Below the pieces are notes generated by a model. The model saw only the letters and a program-made list of their open reading frames with translations, was not told where the DNA came from and searched no databases. A stretch of 64,000 bases of DNA from contig CM029671.1 in assembly GCA_017311315.1 (NCBI GenBank), positions 372,446 through 436,445 of the forward strand. The letters are read 5' to 3'. Both the position numbers and the translations under genes were made by a program. Position 1 is the first letter of the stretch. Each line of letters begins with the position of its first letter. Origin of the DNA: Dendrocalamus latiflorus. Taxonomy: Eukaryota; Streptophyta; Magnoliopsida; Poales; Poaceae. Shown here one piece after another: positions 33,615 through 46,038 of the stretch.

Positions 33615-35763
33615 TATCCCCGCCGCCGCTCGCCGCCACCGCCTCCGGCCGCCGGCCGCCGGCGAGGCCGCGCCAGCCGTGTTCCTCCCGAGCCGCCCGT
33701 GCGCGCTGCCCGCGTGGCCGGTTATGCCTGCGTGGACGGCCATGTGGCCGGTGTGCCACGTCGGCGAACCTCGTGGTCCGTGGATCCGGTCCACGGTAGA
33801 CCGGGCCCACCGGTCATTCAAATTATTTTTCCCGCTCGAAAAATTCAAAATTTGCTGACGTCATAAATAGTATTTTTCAGTATAAAAATAAATCCCAAAA
33901 ATCAGCCTTTTTATTTTCTCTCCTTTTAATCTTTCGGAAGCCATAACTTTTTCGTTTTAACTCCGATTTGAGCCGTTCAAATTTCTAAATTTTTCTAAAA
34001 TCCTACAATATCCATTTATGGACTCTTTTTGAATTTTTGAATTTTATTTAAATTTTTGTTTGATTTTATTTGTTTTGCTTGTCTGTCTTTTCGCGCGTAC
34101 ATTCCGCCGTCGCTGAGGATTTCATCGAGTCGCAGCAAGAAGAACCAGTCAGCACTCAAGAAGGCAAGTCTCCTTTGATCGTCTTGAACCTATGGTTTTG
34201 AAATGTTTTAATTATTTTAAATTATGTGCATTGCTATTTACATAAAACATTACTTCAAATATTAAGGTATTAGTTACCCCAATTTTGTTATGCCCTCAAT
34301 TGAATTTGAATGCCATGTACCTTTGCAACCCTAGAAATTCCTTTGACTCATTAATGAGAGTAATATATTAAATTGTTGGTATTAGAATGGTAGAACAATG
34401 CTTAGCCATGCTATTGAATACCTCACAAATCTTGCAACTGGGAAATTATGAATTATTGTAATACCCTTGTTTTTATAAACTTAGTGGTAATTGGAGTTGC
34501 CACTGTTCTTTAAAATAAAATGAAATGTGAAAATGGGTTTAGATTAGGGTGGACGGTTGGTTTGGATTGGTGCAGGAAGCACGAGATCTTGTTAAGTGTA
34601 TGTTCCACCCTAGTCAATTAAGGACCGACGCTTGTGTTTGTCCAGACTGAGCATTAACAGTACAACCACAAGTCTATATGGGTACGACCTAACTGACTAA
34701 CTTACGATAGTCTAGTTTAGGTGCCACCAGTGGAAAGTGGGTGCCAGGGATGGACTGGTTATTCAAAGTGAGGGACAGGGATTTACAGTACTCATATGGC
34801 GCAAGAGGGGCTTCGGTTCGGGCAGTTAGCCTACCTGCGGTGAAACCTCAGCGGGTGGTATCTAGCTAGATTAGAGTAAGGTAAAGGCTTTGTGATATTT
34901 TATCTGGGTCTCATGCCAAAGGAAGCGTGTTGACTGTTAGGATAAATTATCTCTTGTGGGTAAAGTTGTACAACCTCTGCAGAGTGTAAAACTATTCGAA
35001 TAGCCGTGCCCACGGTCAAGGGCGGGCAAGGAATGCATGCACATGGTAGATTTTTGGTTTTGATTTTAAAATCAAAGTTTTTGTATTCCGAGGGTGGAGG
35101 GAACTCTCGGAAGGGTATCCTGGCGGTTGGAGCCAGAGAGGGTGGATGGAACCCGCACTTTTAAACTTGACCAATTTTAATTGGTTGGCTAGTGTTGGTA
35201 GATGGAACCTTCACTAGAAAGTTAATGATAGTTTCTTCTAAAACATTTACTTTATTAAATGGATGCCTTCAAAAATAATTAGTAGTAATTGAAATTTTAA
35301 AATATTGCTTTGTGCAAAAGAACCATATAGCCTTCCTTTGTCAAGCCTTGCATCTATGCATTTTTCCCAAGACTTGCGAAGTACTTTATGTACTCACATG
35401 CTACACATAAAAATAAATATTCAGAAGAACATGAAGCTCAAGAAGGTGATTACGACTACTACTTCGCCTGCGGCTGTGATGGATTCTTCCCAGAGAATTA
35501 GGTCGCGTTTCCCCAGTCAATTGCCTGTGGCGTATTGATGGGTCTTCGCCGAATTTATCTTCTGCTTTCACTGTGTTTTGTGTGTGTGAGGTCTTGAAAC
35601 CTCATTTGTAATAATGAGACCTTTCGGTCAGTACTCTCAATTATTGTAATAACACGTTGCTGGTAATGTATTCATTTCTGTTTAACTGTGTGCACTAGCT
35701 TTGATCTGGGACTAGTGCAGTAATACACAGAGGGTCCGGGTTCGGACATCCGGGGTCCCGACA
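33615..35763 (+). repeat. 5'-truncated Tekay-type solo LTR
   Basis: Colinear with the reverse complement of the intact LTR from the GC-rich segment to the end: TGACGTCATAAATA, ACTCCGATTTGAGC, GGCAAGTCTCCTTTGATC, CTCTGCAGAG, CCGTGCCCACGG, and a CCCGACA terminus at 35763. The AT-rich start, and most of the promoter segment, are missing. The right neighbour is copia gag, starting with GTAGG, the likely TSD since the other copia copy reads GATGAGTAGGGTTGC at this place. The left half of the insertion site has been lost. Confidence 0.85.
34101..35501 (+). other. Possible spliced small ORF in the truncated LTR
   Basis: Block A 34101-34163 is 63 nt and block B 35425-35501 is 77 nt, exactly the lengths in the intact element. 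They are joined through GAAG/GCAAGT and ATTCAG/AAGAAC with 1261 bp between. The joined frame stays open to TAG although the DNA has clearly diverged. Block B keeps EAQEGDYDY and CGCDGFFPE. The upstream acceptor has decayed (CGCGTAC instead of CGCGTAG). Confidence 0.45.
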
Positions 35764-35768
35764 GTAGG

Positions 35769-37238
35769 GTAGCTGCTCTTTCATCTACTACTGTTGAGAC
35801 TATTTCTTGCACCTCTGTGAAGATAAGGACAATGCCTTTAGAGGTCTTTATACCATGCTTCTTGATCTGCCTGAATCATGTGAAAGCTGCATTAATCTGA
35901 AAATGAAATTAAAGAAGGCAGATCATAAAATTGCTGAGTTACAAGCTTTTCTGCTAGAGCCCATTGCCTCATCTATGAACTGTCACAAGTTGATTACTGA
36001 GCTTGAATCTGTATCGAAATAGTTTAAAGAGATGATTGATCACAGTAACAAATTGGCTCAATATGTTTCTAAGGACCCTATTAGCTAACCATGCAATTAT
36101 TGTGAAAAACTAAAATCTGATTTGACTGCATTGGATGGAAAATGTGTGAAGCTAACTAAGGACCTTCTAGAGAAGTCACCATCTGCTTGTGATGTGTGTG
36201 CTGTTGTGGGGAAGAAGTCTGAGGGTATGGTAGAGACGCTTAGCGACGAGAACCAAATGGCTAGCTGTAGGACTGTCCCTCCTGAGGTGGCTGTGCGTGC
36301 ACATGCCATCCGTTCTTCTGCTGTTGGTTATTCTTCTTCTCCCTTACCTTCTGCTGTCTCTTCTTTCCCCTGCTCTTCTTGCACCTCTCTCTTTCAGGAG
36401 TGTCAATACCTTATGAACACTCTTAAGAGATTTGTTGGAGGCAAGAAGAAGCTAAATCTTATTCTAGACCAGTCCAAGATTTGCAAATTCAATCAAGGTC
36501 TAGGATATGATTTTCTTGAGGATGTTAGGAAGCATCCACCTGCTGTTCTCAGATCCATAGCAGCAGGTGTGATCGAGGTCGAGCCCAGAACTAAGAAAGT
36601 TCAATTCAAATTTGCGGGCTTCGTCCAAGGGATTTCTGACAGTAAGGTGGTCTCACATGTTGCTTCAACCTCTCAGAAGGCGAAGCCCCATCATGCTACT
36701 TCTACTTCTCAGAAGGTAAAATATCATTGCACCTTCTGTTAGAAGGATAGACACTTGGTCGAGAGATGCTTCAGGCGCACCAAGATCGCGCGTAGAGACT
36801 GTGTTCAGGCTCTTAGTCGTATTCAGGGTCAGCCCAGACCTTGAGTGCACTTAAGACCAACACGAGGTCGAGAGTTGCTTCTGTTGACGGGTTTGGGCAG
36901 CATCGAGGACTTGGCTTTTCTGGTTTTTCTGATTTTCATCCTCGATATGCCTCTGGTCATGATATCTACCGTCCTGAGGGTAGATCTTGTTTCCCCCGTC
37001 AAGATAGCTACCCGCGGTGAGATCGGCATGTTGCCGGTGCTCCGACTCGCTCTCCCATAGCAGTCGGACCCAGCAACAACTTTAGGTTTGCTCATAGACC
37101 TTCTGGCTCTTTGAGCGACAGAGAGCGTAGGGTAGTTAGAGGTCAGTCGTGTGTGACTACTTTTGCTCGTCATGTGACTCAGTATTGGGTGTCAAAATCA
37201 CTTTTGATTTATCCTAGTACTGAGCCATCTCTCTCTGT
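35769..37238 (+). pseudogene. gag C-terminal part, copia copy 1
   Basis: Matches copy 2 from ESCINLKMKLKKADHKIAEL onwards: coiled-coil-prone segments, a Ser-rich linker, then LNLILDQSKICKFNQGLGYDF and a C-terminal zinc finger. That finger is broken by TAG at 36740-36742 (CTFC then stop, where copy 2 has CTFCQKDGH). Other stops occur near 36020 and 36087. Near 36840 a missing base shifts the frame relative to copy 2. Non-functional. Confidence 0.85.
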
Positions 37239-37720
37239 TTGACTCAAGTTCGTCGGGCTGGGAAGGGAGAGGTTTGGCTTGTAGACTCCAGGTGTTCTCG
37301 ACACATGATCGGAGATTCTCGTTGGTTCTCTTCCCTAGCCCGTGCTCCAGGTGATGAGACGATCACCTTCGGAGATGCCTCTTCTGGATGCGTCATCGCT
37401 AAAGGTACTGTGCGCGTTAATGATTCATTTATTTTAAAAGATGTTGCCTTAGTGAGTAAGCTGCAGCACAATTTGCTTTCAGTTTCTCAGCTTACCGATG
37501 ATGATTTCGAGGTGAGCTTTAAGAAAAATGCTTTCAAAATTCTTAATTCTTCCGGGAGTCTGGTTTGCAGGATTCCTAGATATGGGAGGATCTTTCGTGC
37601 TGATTTTGTTGAGTCTTCTGGTGATCCTCTCAGGTGTTTAGTTGCTTCTGAGTCCCGTGACCTCACTTTCTAGCATAGGAGACTTGGTCATATTGGATTT
37701 GACCATTTGACTCGAGTTAG
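37239..37720 (+). pseudogene. Protease and GAG-pre-integrase start, copia copy 1
   Basis: Opens directly after a TGA in the previous frame, in the -1 frame relative to gag, as in copy 2. The active site reads DSRCSRHM where copy 2 has DSGCSRHM, so the catalytic Gly is lost (GGG to AGG). TAG at 37671-37673 precedes HRRLGH and is shared with copy 2. Confidence 0.87.
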
Positions 37721-38655
37721 CGGCCACGATCTCATTTGTGGTCTGCCTAAACTCAAGATGGTTAAAGATTTAGTTTGTGCTCCTTGCCAGCACGGCAAGA
37801 TGGTTGCTACTTCTCATCCTCCGGTCACAGTGACTATGACCGATGCACCAGGACAGCTGCTCCACATGGACACAGTTGGACTAGCTAGAGTGCAGACAGC
37901 AGGAGGGAAGTGGTATGTTCTTGTCGTGGTTGATGACTTCTCGAGGTACTCTTGGGTGTTTTTATTAGCCTCGAAGGATGAGATATTTACCCATTTTTGG
38001 GGTTTGTTTAGTAGGCTTTCTGTTGAGCTCCCGGGTGCCTTACGAGCGATCCGCAGTGACAATGACACGGAGTTCAAGAATTCCTACTTTGAGAGGTTTT
38101 GTGATGAGACAGATGTAGAGCACCAGTTCTCTTCTCCGTACACCCCCCAGCAAAATGGCGTCGTGGAGAGGAAGAACCGTACCTTGGTCGAGATGCTCTA
38201 CACCTAGGAAGTTTTGGGCTGAGGCGATAGCCACCGCGTGCCATGTTTCGAACAGTGTTTTTCTGAGGGCACACTTGCATCGCACCTCTTATGAGTTGAG
38301 ATACGGGCAAAAGCCCAGTGTCTCTCATTTTTGCGTGTTCGGTTGCAAGTGCTTTATTCTGAAGTCTGAGAACCTAGATAAGTTCGAGTCACGATCTTGT
38401 GATGGGATCTTTCTAGGTTACTCGACTTCTTCGCGGGCGTATAGGGTTTGGAACTGCAAGTCTAGCAAAATGGTAGAAAGCTGTGAGGTGACCTTCGATG
38501 AGGCCAGTTCGGGGACTAGGCCCGATATCTCAAGTTCAATAGAGCAGTCCGAGCCTATCTTTGTGGACGATGAGGAGGATGGAGATGAGGGTCGTCTACC
38601 CGATCCAGTTCCTCCTCCCCTTGAGGTGCCTGCTTCTTCCACTGCACCTCAATGA
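37674..38655 (+). pseudogene. Integrase, copia copy 1
   Basis: Zinc finger HRRLGHIG...CAPCQHGK is present. The catalytic core has D in LLHMDTVG, D in IRSDNDTEF and E in NGVVERKNRT. Near 38200 a short deletion after LVEM shifts the frame (TPRKFWAEA continues in another frame), and TGA at 38653-38655 ends it, consistent with CGA to TGA. This core is deleted in copy 2. Confidence 0.88.
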
Positions 38656-38664
38656 GATCAGCCC

Positions 38665-39591
38665 ATGCCTTCCACATCTTCTAGAGCTAGTGGCTCTATT
38701 TCTACCTCATCAGCTCATGAGGTAGAGACCACTTCTTTATCTCATCCAGGACTTCCCCGACATATCCAAAAAGATCATCCTTCAGAGCAGATGATTGGAT
38801 ATCTCTTTGAGCGTGCCACATGCTCAAAGTCTGGCATGTCTCACTTCTGTCTCCACTCTACCTTTGTTGCCTCTTTCGAGCCCAAGGATATTTATCATGC
38901 TCTTTCTGACGAGTCTTGGGTCAATGCCATGCATGAGGAGTTAGAGAACTTTGAGAGAAATAAGGTCTGGTCGCTTGTTGAGCCCCCTAGAGGTCATAAT
39001 GTCATAGGTACCAAGTGGGTGTTCAAAAACAAGCAGAGTGAGGATGGTGTAGTCATTCGAAACAAGGTTAGATTGATAGCTCAGGGTTTCTCCCAAGTTA
39101 AGGGTCTAGATTTTGAGGAGACCTTTGCCCCTGTAGCTAAGCTAGAGGCCATTAGGATTCTGTTTGCATTCGCAGCATCTAAGGGCTTCGAGCTTTACCA
39201 GATGGATGTCAAGAGTGCCTTCCTCAATGGGTTTAATGAGGAAGAGGTCTATATTAGGCAACCTCCAGGTTTCGAGAACCCCAAATACCCAAACCATGTC
39301 TATCAGCTTTCCAAAGCCTTGTATGGACTTAAGCATGCCCCTAGAGCTCGGTATGACTGGCTTAAGTCCTATATGTTGAGTCATGGGTTTGAGATGGGTA
39401 TGGTAGATAAGACCTTGTTCATTCGTAGGCATGGCAATGACCTTCTACTTGTCAAGGTTAATGTGGACGATATCATCTTTGACGGCTCTTCTCATGCTCT
39501 TATTTCACAGTTCTCGGATGTCATGAGCAGCGAGTTTGAGATGAGCATGATGGGCGAGTTGACCTTCTTCCATGGCTTCCAGATCAAGTAG
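38665..39591 (+). pseudogene. Reverse transcriptase, copia copy 1
   Basis: A typical copia RT: VIGTKWVFK, VRLIAQGFSQVKGLDF, ETFAPVAKLEAIR, YQMDVKSAFLNG, CCR-free KALYGLKHAPRA, and the catalytic box as NVDDIIF where copia RTs normally have YVDDIIF. It ends at TAG 39589-39591 after FHGFQIK (CAG to TAG is the simplest cause). Confidence 0.9.
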
Positions 39592-40413
39592 ACTCAGGAG
39601 GGTACTTTCTTGCATCAAGGCAAGTGCACTCGAGACCTCCTGAGATACTTTGACATGAGTGATGGCAAGTCGGTGTCAACTCCAATGGCATCAATAGCTT
39701 TGCTTGACCCAGATGAGGATGGCAAGCCAGTTGATCAAAAAGAGTACAGAAGCATAATTGACTCTCTCTTATACCCCACGGTCTCAAGACCGGACATACA
39801 CTTCTCTGGGTGTCTATGTGATCGATTTCAAACTTCTCCTTGCATATCTTACCGCCAGACGGTGAAGCGCATCCTTCGGTACCTTCGAGCTACCATTGAC
39901 TATGGTATCTGGTACTCTTCCTCATCCTGTCTTTCCCTTAGAGCTTACTCGAACGCATACTTTGCTGGCTGTAAGATAGATAGGAAGAGCACTTCTGGCG
40001 CCTGCTAATTCATTGGCACTTCTCTTGTCTCTTGGTCTTCTAGGAAGCAGTCCGGTATTGCACAGTCCACCGTAGAGGCTGAGTATGTTGCTGTCGCTAG
40101 TTGCTGCAACCAGGTACTTTGGATGGCTTCGACCCTGCGGGACTTTGGGTTAGTTATAGACAGTGTTCCACTCTTTTGTGATAACACTTCTGCTATTAAC
40201 ATTGCTAAGAACCCAGTGTAGCACTCTCAGACCAAGCACATTGATATCAGATATCACTTCCTTAGAGACCATGTGGAGAAGGGTGACATAGTGCTCTAGT
40301 TTGTGGAGAGTGACCACCAGTTGGCGGATATCTTTACCAAGCCTTTGGATAGCTCTAGGTTTTCAGCTCTACGGGGAGAGATTCGGGTGGTCTGTCCTTA
40401 TGGACTGTTGTGA
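39592..40413 (+). pseudogene. RT end and RNase H, copia copy 1
   Basis: Contains CTRDLLRYFDM, VSRPDIHF, VKRILRYLRATIDYGIWY, STVEAEYVA, LFCDNTSAINIAKNPV and HIDIRYHFLRD, ending VCPYGLL with TGA at 40411-40413. In-frame stops lie at 40006, 40218 and 40298. The first RNase H aspartate is lost (AYSNAYFAGC versus AYSDANFAGC in copy 2). Confidence 0.88.
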
Positions 40414-42079
40414 GGGGGAGTTTTGTGCTTTATGCTTTATCTTGTTTATATGCTTCTGTTCTCTATTTGTTGCATTGAATATGGGTGCATTGGGTTAGTC
40501 CTCCTAGCATAGATTAGAGTGTTTCTCTCATCTAGTTGCTTAGACTTCTTCCTCTCATCTTGTGATTCTAGGATGCTGCTTATTAGCTATTTCTCTTCTC
40601 ACTAGGTTGAGCTCACTCACTTCTTATAGGTTCTAGAAAGTGTTGGGCCACCCTTGGGTAGACAGGGAACGTGTTTGCTCCTTAGTGTGTTAGAAGAGCA
40701 GCTAATAGTCATAGTGTCATATGGGGTAGATGAGAGTTAGTCTGAGCCATAGTATCGTCTATATATTGTCTATGTTTTAACGACTACTTTTTCTGATTTC
40801 TCTGCCAGCTTTTTGTTTTATTCTTTTGGTTCAGGGGGAGTTCATTTGGGAGCTTCTAGATCTTAATATTGACATAACTCAACTTGAACTAAAAGTGCAT
40901 CACATATTGAGGGGGAGCTAGACCTTATTGCATTTCATTTCAACATTCTGCATTGTCATATAATTACATGGAGCCTTGACTATTATCCTTTTATGACATG
41001 TTTACAATGCTTTACATCTTGCCATGATCTATGCTTACTTGCTAGGCTTATCATGACTTTATATGTGTAGTCGAGCTTTTGCTATGATAAGTTAATTAAA
41101 ATTGCACAACTTGAATTAAATCATGTCATGTTAGTTCTTGAGACTAGTCTGTCTTTAGTTATCCTTTTATGATTCATGCCATGTCAAATAGGCTAAGTTG
41201 AGTCTTGAATCTTTATTGAGCTTTAGATTGAGCTATACTATTTTCTTGATGAAGCATAAGTTAGTACAACTTTTTAAGACAGCACAAAGATCTTTTTTGT
41301 GTGAAAGAACTGATCTCACCAATTTTTCTCATGAGACTGCTTGCCATTGCACCAGGCATGAACTCAAGGGGAGTTTGGGTTGACCAAGATCACTTCTTAA
41401 GCTTATTGCTTGGAGTGGTCGCATGAGGCTTGAGATCTAGCACATGACTAAAATTTTGGTTGTAAACGACCATGAGTTTCAAAAGAAAACATGTCAATTG
41501 TGCTAAATTTGCTTTATTATTCAAAAAGACCAAATTACTTGAACAAATGATTCATTATTGAACTTGTAGCACTCTAAATTGAATCAATATTAGCTTCTTG
41601 GTTCCACCTAGATTATTGACATGGCTTGCATCATTTTTGGATACCTCTAGCTAGACTATACTCTTGAACGACTTGACATGCTAAGAAATTTCTCTAATTT
41701 TTAGATTGTGACTTATTTGGTTTAGCTTGATTATACATATTTTGTCTTGATCTTGATAGCATTCATATGTGTTATGGCTTGGTGTAATACTCGAAAGGTC
41801 ATCTTGGATAATCTTCATGGCTCTAATTGCTTAGAATGAATAATATTCACTCATTTCACTCTCACACCATGCCTTATTCTTTCTTTTGCATCTTGATGAT
41901 TTTATTGCCAAAAGGGGGAGAATATTTGGAGAAAAAGCCATTTCAAGGGAAAACTTAGAGCTTTTGAGGAAAACTTGCTCTTTCTGTTTTGCTCCTTTTG
42001 TCAACATGGTCTTGAGTCTCTTTGTTCTTCTTTCAGACCATGTATGACTTTCAAAATAAACTCAACTTTACGCTTTTTC
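40414..42079 (+). other. 3' non-coding region of copia copy 1 with repeated polypurine motifs
   Basis: About 1.7 kb between the pol stop and the 3' LTR with no credible frame. GGGGGAG motifs fall near 40414, 40836, 40913, 41915 and 43008 (the last beyond the inserted solo LTR). The same five, in the same order and similar spacing, occur in copy 2. Sireviruses are known for long 3' regions and multiple polypurine tracts. Confidence 0.75.
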
Positions 42080-42978
42080 TGATGTGACGATGGCCCGATC
42101 TTCCGAGAGATACTGATAAGTCGATTGTGGAGATCTCGATGTTGATGATCCAAAGGCTCCGACCAAAACAGATCGAACTCCTCGCAATCACTACACCACT
42201 GCTCCGTTGGTTATCAACCGTGCCGAACACGGTTGACCTCGCCAAGAAGGCTATCTCCTGCAAACGAATCCAATACACAAGCAAGAGAGTTTAAGATGCA
42301 ATTTGAAATTGCGAATAATGTTTAAGTTCACAAGTTCGGGTTCCTCAACCGAACGTGCGGTGAAACTGCTAAGCAGAATAATCTCTTAAGAAAACCCGAG
42401 GAAAACTAAAGGGGTGCGGCCTCCTTAAATAGGGGAGGGGAAAGCCGCACTTATCTAATGACAAGAGATATGGTACTATTCATGGTTACTGTTCACACAG
42501 CCATGGTACTGTTCACATGAATAGTACCGGCCCAAATAGCCCAAGTTACAAGGCCCTCGGCCCACTTTGACTCGGACTGGAAAAGTAATGTGACTTGTTT
42601 CGCAGTTTCTGATCTGCTCGGATAGAGTTTGGAGGTGAGACCAGATCCATCTGAAAGTAGACTCCAAGGGCTTTCCAACGAGTACTCACGGGCCCTGAGA
42701 AGCCTTCTGGATCAAAAGTTATGGCCGTTTGAAATTGGCATGTCAAGCTGAATCCGAATTGATCTGGAGGCCGAATTGGATTCCAAAACCTGTCCAACTT
42801 GAACCCTTGCTTCAATTGGTTCCAAAGTGATGTGGTGCTACAAATATATATATTTTCATCATTAGGTAGCATCATATTCTCATTTAAAATGTGTTGAAGT
42901 TGAAGAAACGGATTCACCTTTAGTTCAATCTTGATATTGACCGCTATGGTCGTATGTGTTGGTGGCGTGGTCACATCA
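42080..42978 (-). repeat. Solo LTR of a CRM-like gypsy family (899 bp), TSD TTTTC
   Basis: Inverted TGATGTGA...TCACATCA ends flanked by TTTTC at 42075-42079 and 42979-42983. Copia copy 2 has the uninterrupted site CTTTTTCGTGGTTTG. Homologous to the solo LTR at 60796-61921 and related to the LTRs of the element at 52925-57663 (shared AATATCAAGATTGAACTAAA and GGTCAACCG...GGTTGATAAC). No internal region is present, the usual product of LTR-LTR recombination. Confidence 0.92.
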
Positions 42979-43005
42979 TTTTCTATGTTTGTCAATATAC
43001 TCATC

Positions 43006-43016
43006 AAGGGGGAGAT
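43006..43016 (+). other. Polypurine tract before the shared copia LTR
   Basis: AAGGGGGAGAT directly before TGAGAGACC, identical to the tract at the end of copy 2 (59537-59547). Confidence 0.88.
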
Positions 43017-44572
43017 TGAGAGACCATGTGGAGGTGTCCCCATGTTTGTGATGAGTAATTGACGCTTGGTTTGGAAAGTTTGAGTTTGGTTTGGTTGGTT
43101 CGCGCCAAGTCGGTGCGTGGCGCAGTTTGGTTCGGTTGAACCTGGTCGAACGTGGTCGGAGGTGTATAGGACGGTTGTTCTTTTTCTCGATCGATCATTC
43201 GGGCTTTTTCATGTATGAGTATGTCTTATTGATGCTAATGATGATTTTGTTGTTTCGTGCAGTGCTATGTGACGGTTTGCTTGTCTGTGTGGCTATAGGA
43301 CTTTGGAGCTAGGTCATGGTGAGGCGTGGGAGAACCGAGACTAGGCATAGGAGGTGTTGAGGTCCAGACGGTCGAAGACGTCGAAGATGATCGAGGCTGC
43401 TGAGGTGGTTGTGAGTTGGGAGACGAGGAACCAGATCTGGAGCTACCGGAGGTGGACACGAAGGGCAACGCCGAGGAGCGGACCGGGTCTAGGCTCAGGG
43501 AGGAGCTGAGGTCTAGACGGTCAGGATGCCGGATGCGGTCGTGCGAGGACAGGAAGCTTCCAGGAAGTTGCAGCAGGGGCATTTCGGTAAAATGCGCAAG
43601 GCTGCAAAATGGAAGCGGATTCGGTTGAAGGTAACATATTGGAGACCCATTAGTGGAAAAGAGGAGGAGGTTAGGGTTTAGAGTGGAATGTGTGGTTTCC
43701 CTTCAAATCCTAGTTGTTGATTTTTGCCTCGTTTGGGTGAGAGGCATGGAGTGGAAGTGTAACAGCCCAGCTGTTTATTTCAAAATTTTCAATAAAAAAA
43801 TTAAAAATTTATTTGATTTAAAATAAAATCAAGTGTTCTTTGGTTGTTGAATTTTTGAGATTTATCTGCCTGTTTTCAGCTTTTCAAAAGGCTTTTCTTA
43901 AAAGCAATTTGACTGAAAACTTAAAAATATTATTAAGTAAAATATATTTTGAATTTCTATAAAATCTTAGTTCAAATTAATTATTTTAAATCATTTGGCT
44001 TTTATCTGGATTTTTTGTGCTTTTCTGGCTTTTAAAAATCAAATTTGTACAAATTAAAAGACCAACTTTAATTTGAAAATAATTTTCCTAAGTCTAAAAT
44101 CTCTCCAGGAATTTTTATGAATTTTCCTAGAATTTTTAGACTTTAAATATTATTTTCTAAGTATTTATAAAGCTATCTGGCGTATCTGAAAATTAAAACG
44201 AAATTTAAAAGCCAAAATTCCTTCAGGCTAACACGTGGCTGGTCCGGATCGCATCTGCCCTCGCCCGATCTAATCTGGGCCCTCCGTTGCCACTTACCCT
44301 TTCGCCTCTAGGCCAACGGCCCTGATCTCCTCACTTGCGCGCGTGGCTCTAATCCGGCCGTTCACCGCTCTCTCTCCCCGACAGCTCAACCCCACTCGTC
44401 AGTGCCTTCTCCTACCTCTCCTTCAACCTCGCGCCGCCGCCATTGATGCCCCCACCCCGCCTTCAAAGCCGCGCATTTCCCTCTCCTTTACACCCCACTC
44501 CTTCACCGTTTGCGCCACCTTCGGCCACCTTTACTCCGGCGAGTCACCGACGGCCATTCCCCTCCCGTCCGC

Positions 44573-44581
44573 CTATAAAAG
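44573..44581 (+). promoter_or_regulatory. TATA box of the 4.7-kb solo LTR
   Basis: CTATAAAAG in GC-rich sequence about 815 bp into the LTR, corresponding to the TATA position in the intact LTR. Two more TATA-like motifs (near 46117 and 46606) lie in the extra, duplicated segment. Confidence 0.6.
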
Positions 44582-46038
44582 CCCCTCCCTGAGGATCCCC
44601 GTGCGCTGCCGCCCCTTTGCCCACCCCAATTTCTCCTTTCGAGCGCCCGAGCCTCCCCTTGTCGAGTTCCCCTCTCGCCGCCAGACCGAACTCCGGCGAG
44701 GAATTGCCGTCGCCTTGGTCCTCATCGCGCCTCACCGCCGCCAGCTACATCTTCCTCGTCGCCGTACGCACATCCTCCGCCCCTTCGCCGGATGAATCCG
44801 CCACCGAGGAGCCCCGCCACAAACACTCTTGCTCCGTCACCGCTAGAACCCGCCGCCAGTCCGTCTCCGAGCACCTCAAACCCCACGCCATGGTGAGCCC
44901 GACTGCCCGCTCCTCCCTCTTGCCGTTGTGTGTCTCGGCCGCTGCCGTCGGGCGCAGGAGCGCCGGCGAGACGTGAGCCTGAGCACCGCCTTCGGCCAGA
45001 GCTGCCCCGTCAGGGCGCGCGCCCGCGTGGCGCAGCCTGTTCGCCCCGTCAGCGCGCGCGCCCACATGGCGCCGCCTGTCCGCCTCGTCAGCACCCGGCC
45101 GCCACCTCCCTCCTCTGATGCCACGTAGGCTGTGGACCCGATCCACGGTGGACCAAGCTAATCCATGAACCCAGTCCACCATAGACCCAACCCCACATGT
45201 CAGTCTAATAGAATCTTTTTCTTTATAAAAATAATTTGGCCGAAAATGAAAATCCTTGCTGAAACCACCCTGACGTCATAAATCCCTTTTCTGTATAAAA
45301 ATAATTCCACCAAAAATCATTTCCTTTCTGACGTCATAAATTGAATTTTCAATATAAAAATAATTCTAAAAATCAGTTTTTTCTTTTTCTTTAGTTTTAA
45401 TCTTCCGAAAGCCCTAATTTCCTCATTTTAACTCCGATTGAGCCCATTCAAATTTCTAAATTCATCATAAATTCCAATCTATCCATTGATGCCACCCATT
45501 TCATAAATTTAAATTTGGTATTCCAAGATTTTAAATTTCAAATTCCAAAGCCCAGTTCATTTTCAAAAGCCTCAGTTCCATTCAAAATTTTCTGTGCACT
45601 TGCAAAATTCAAATTCAAATCTTCCAAACTTCAAAATCTCCTTAAAAATATACATTCTATTTTTCTAGATCCAAATATTTTTCTTGGCGCTTCCCTTTTT
45701 CTAAAAATAATGAGATTTCCCTCTTAGGCCAAAGTCTTCTTTTGTGCAAACACGCTTAACTCCAAAATTCTCACTACCCCATTGCCATAGATTCTTTTCA
45801 AGCATTTGGACTATTCTCTTTTAGCCTAATATTACTTCTTTCTACCTTTGTTGTTCATCTCCACGTATCAGACTAACAAACACTCTGTTCTTCAGCTAAA
45901 GCCACCATGAACCATGCATGCATGCAGGCAAAATCAATTCCCTGTTACCAAATTAATTTGCATGCAGAAAGAACACCTCTATTCATTGCCAAACATCAAT
46001 TATTTTTCAGTTTTTAGTCATTAACATTTCAGTTTTTC

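Larger units (their letters stand above)
35764..43016 (+). mobile_element. Copia copy 1, internal region (5'-truncated Sirevirus-like)
   Basis: Contains the gag C-terminal half, protease, integrase, RT and RNase H in copia order (integrase before RT), then a long 3' non-coding stretch with repeated GGGGGAG motifs. The 5' LTR, primer site and gag N-terminus are missing; the truncated Tekay-type LTR adjoins its left end. Coiled-coil-rich gag, two zinc-finger regions and multiple polypurine tracts point to the Sirevirus (SIRE/Maximus) lineage. All coding regions are broken by stops and frameshifts. Confidence 0.9.

Noticed and set aside
40414..42079. Possible envelope-like ORF downstream of copia pol, as in some Sireviruses
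   Set aside because: Neither copy keeps a frame longer than about 60 codons here, and the small frames (e.g. 41198-41383) are not conserved as protein between copies.
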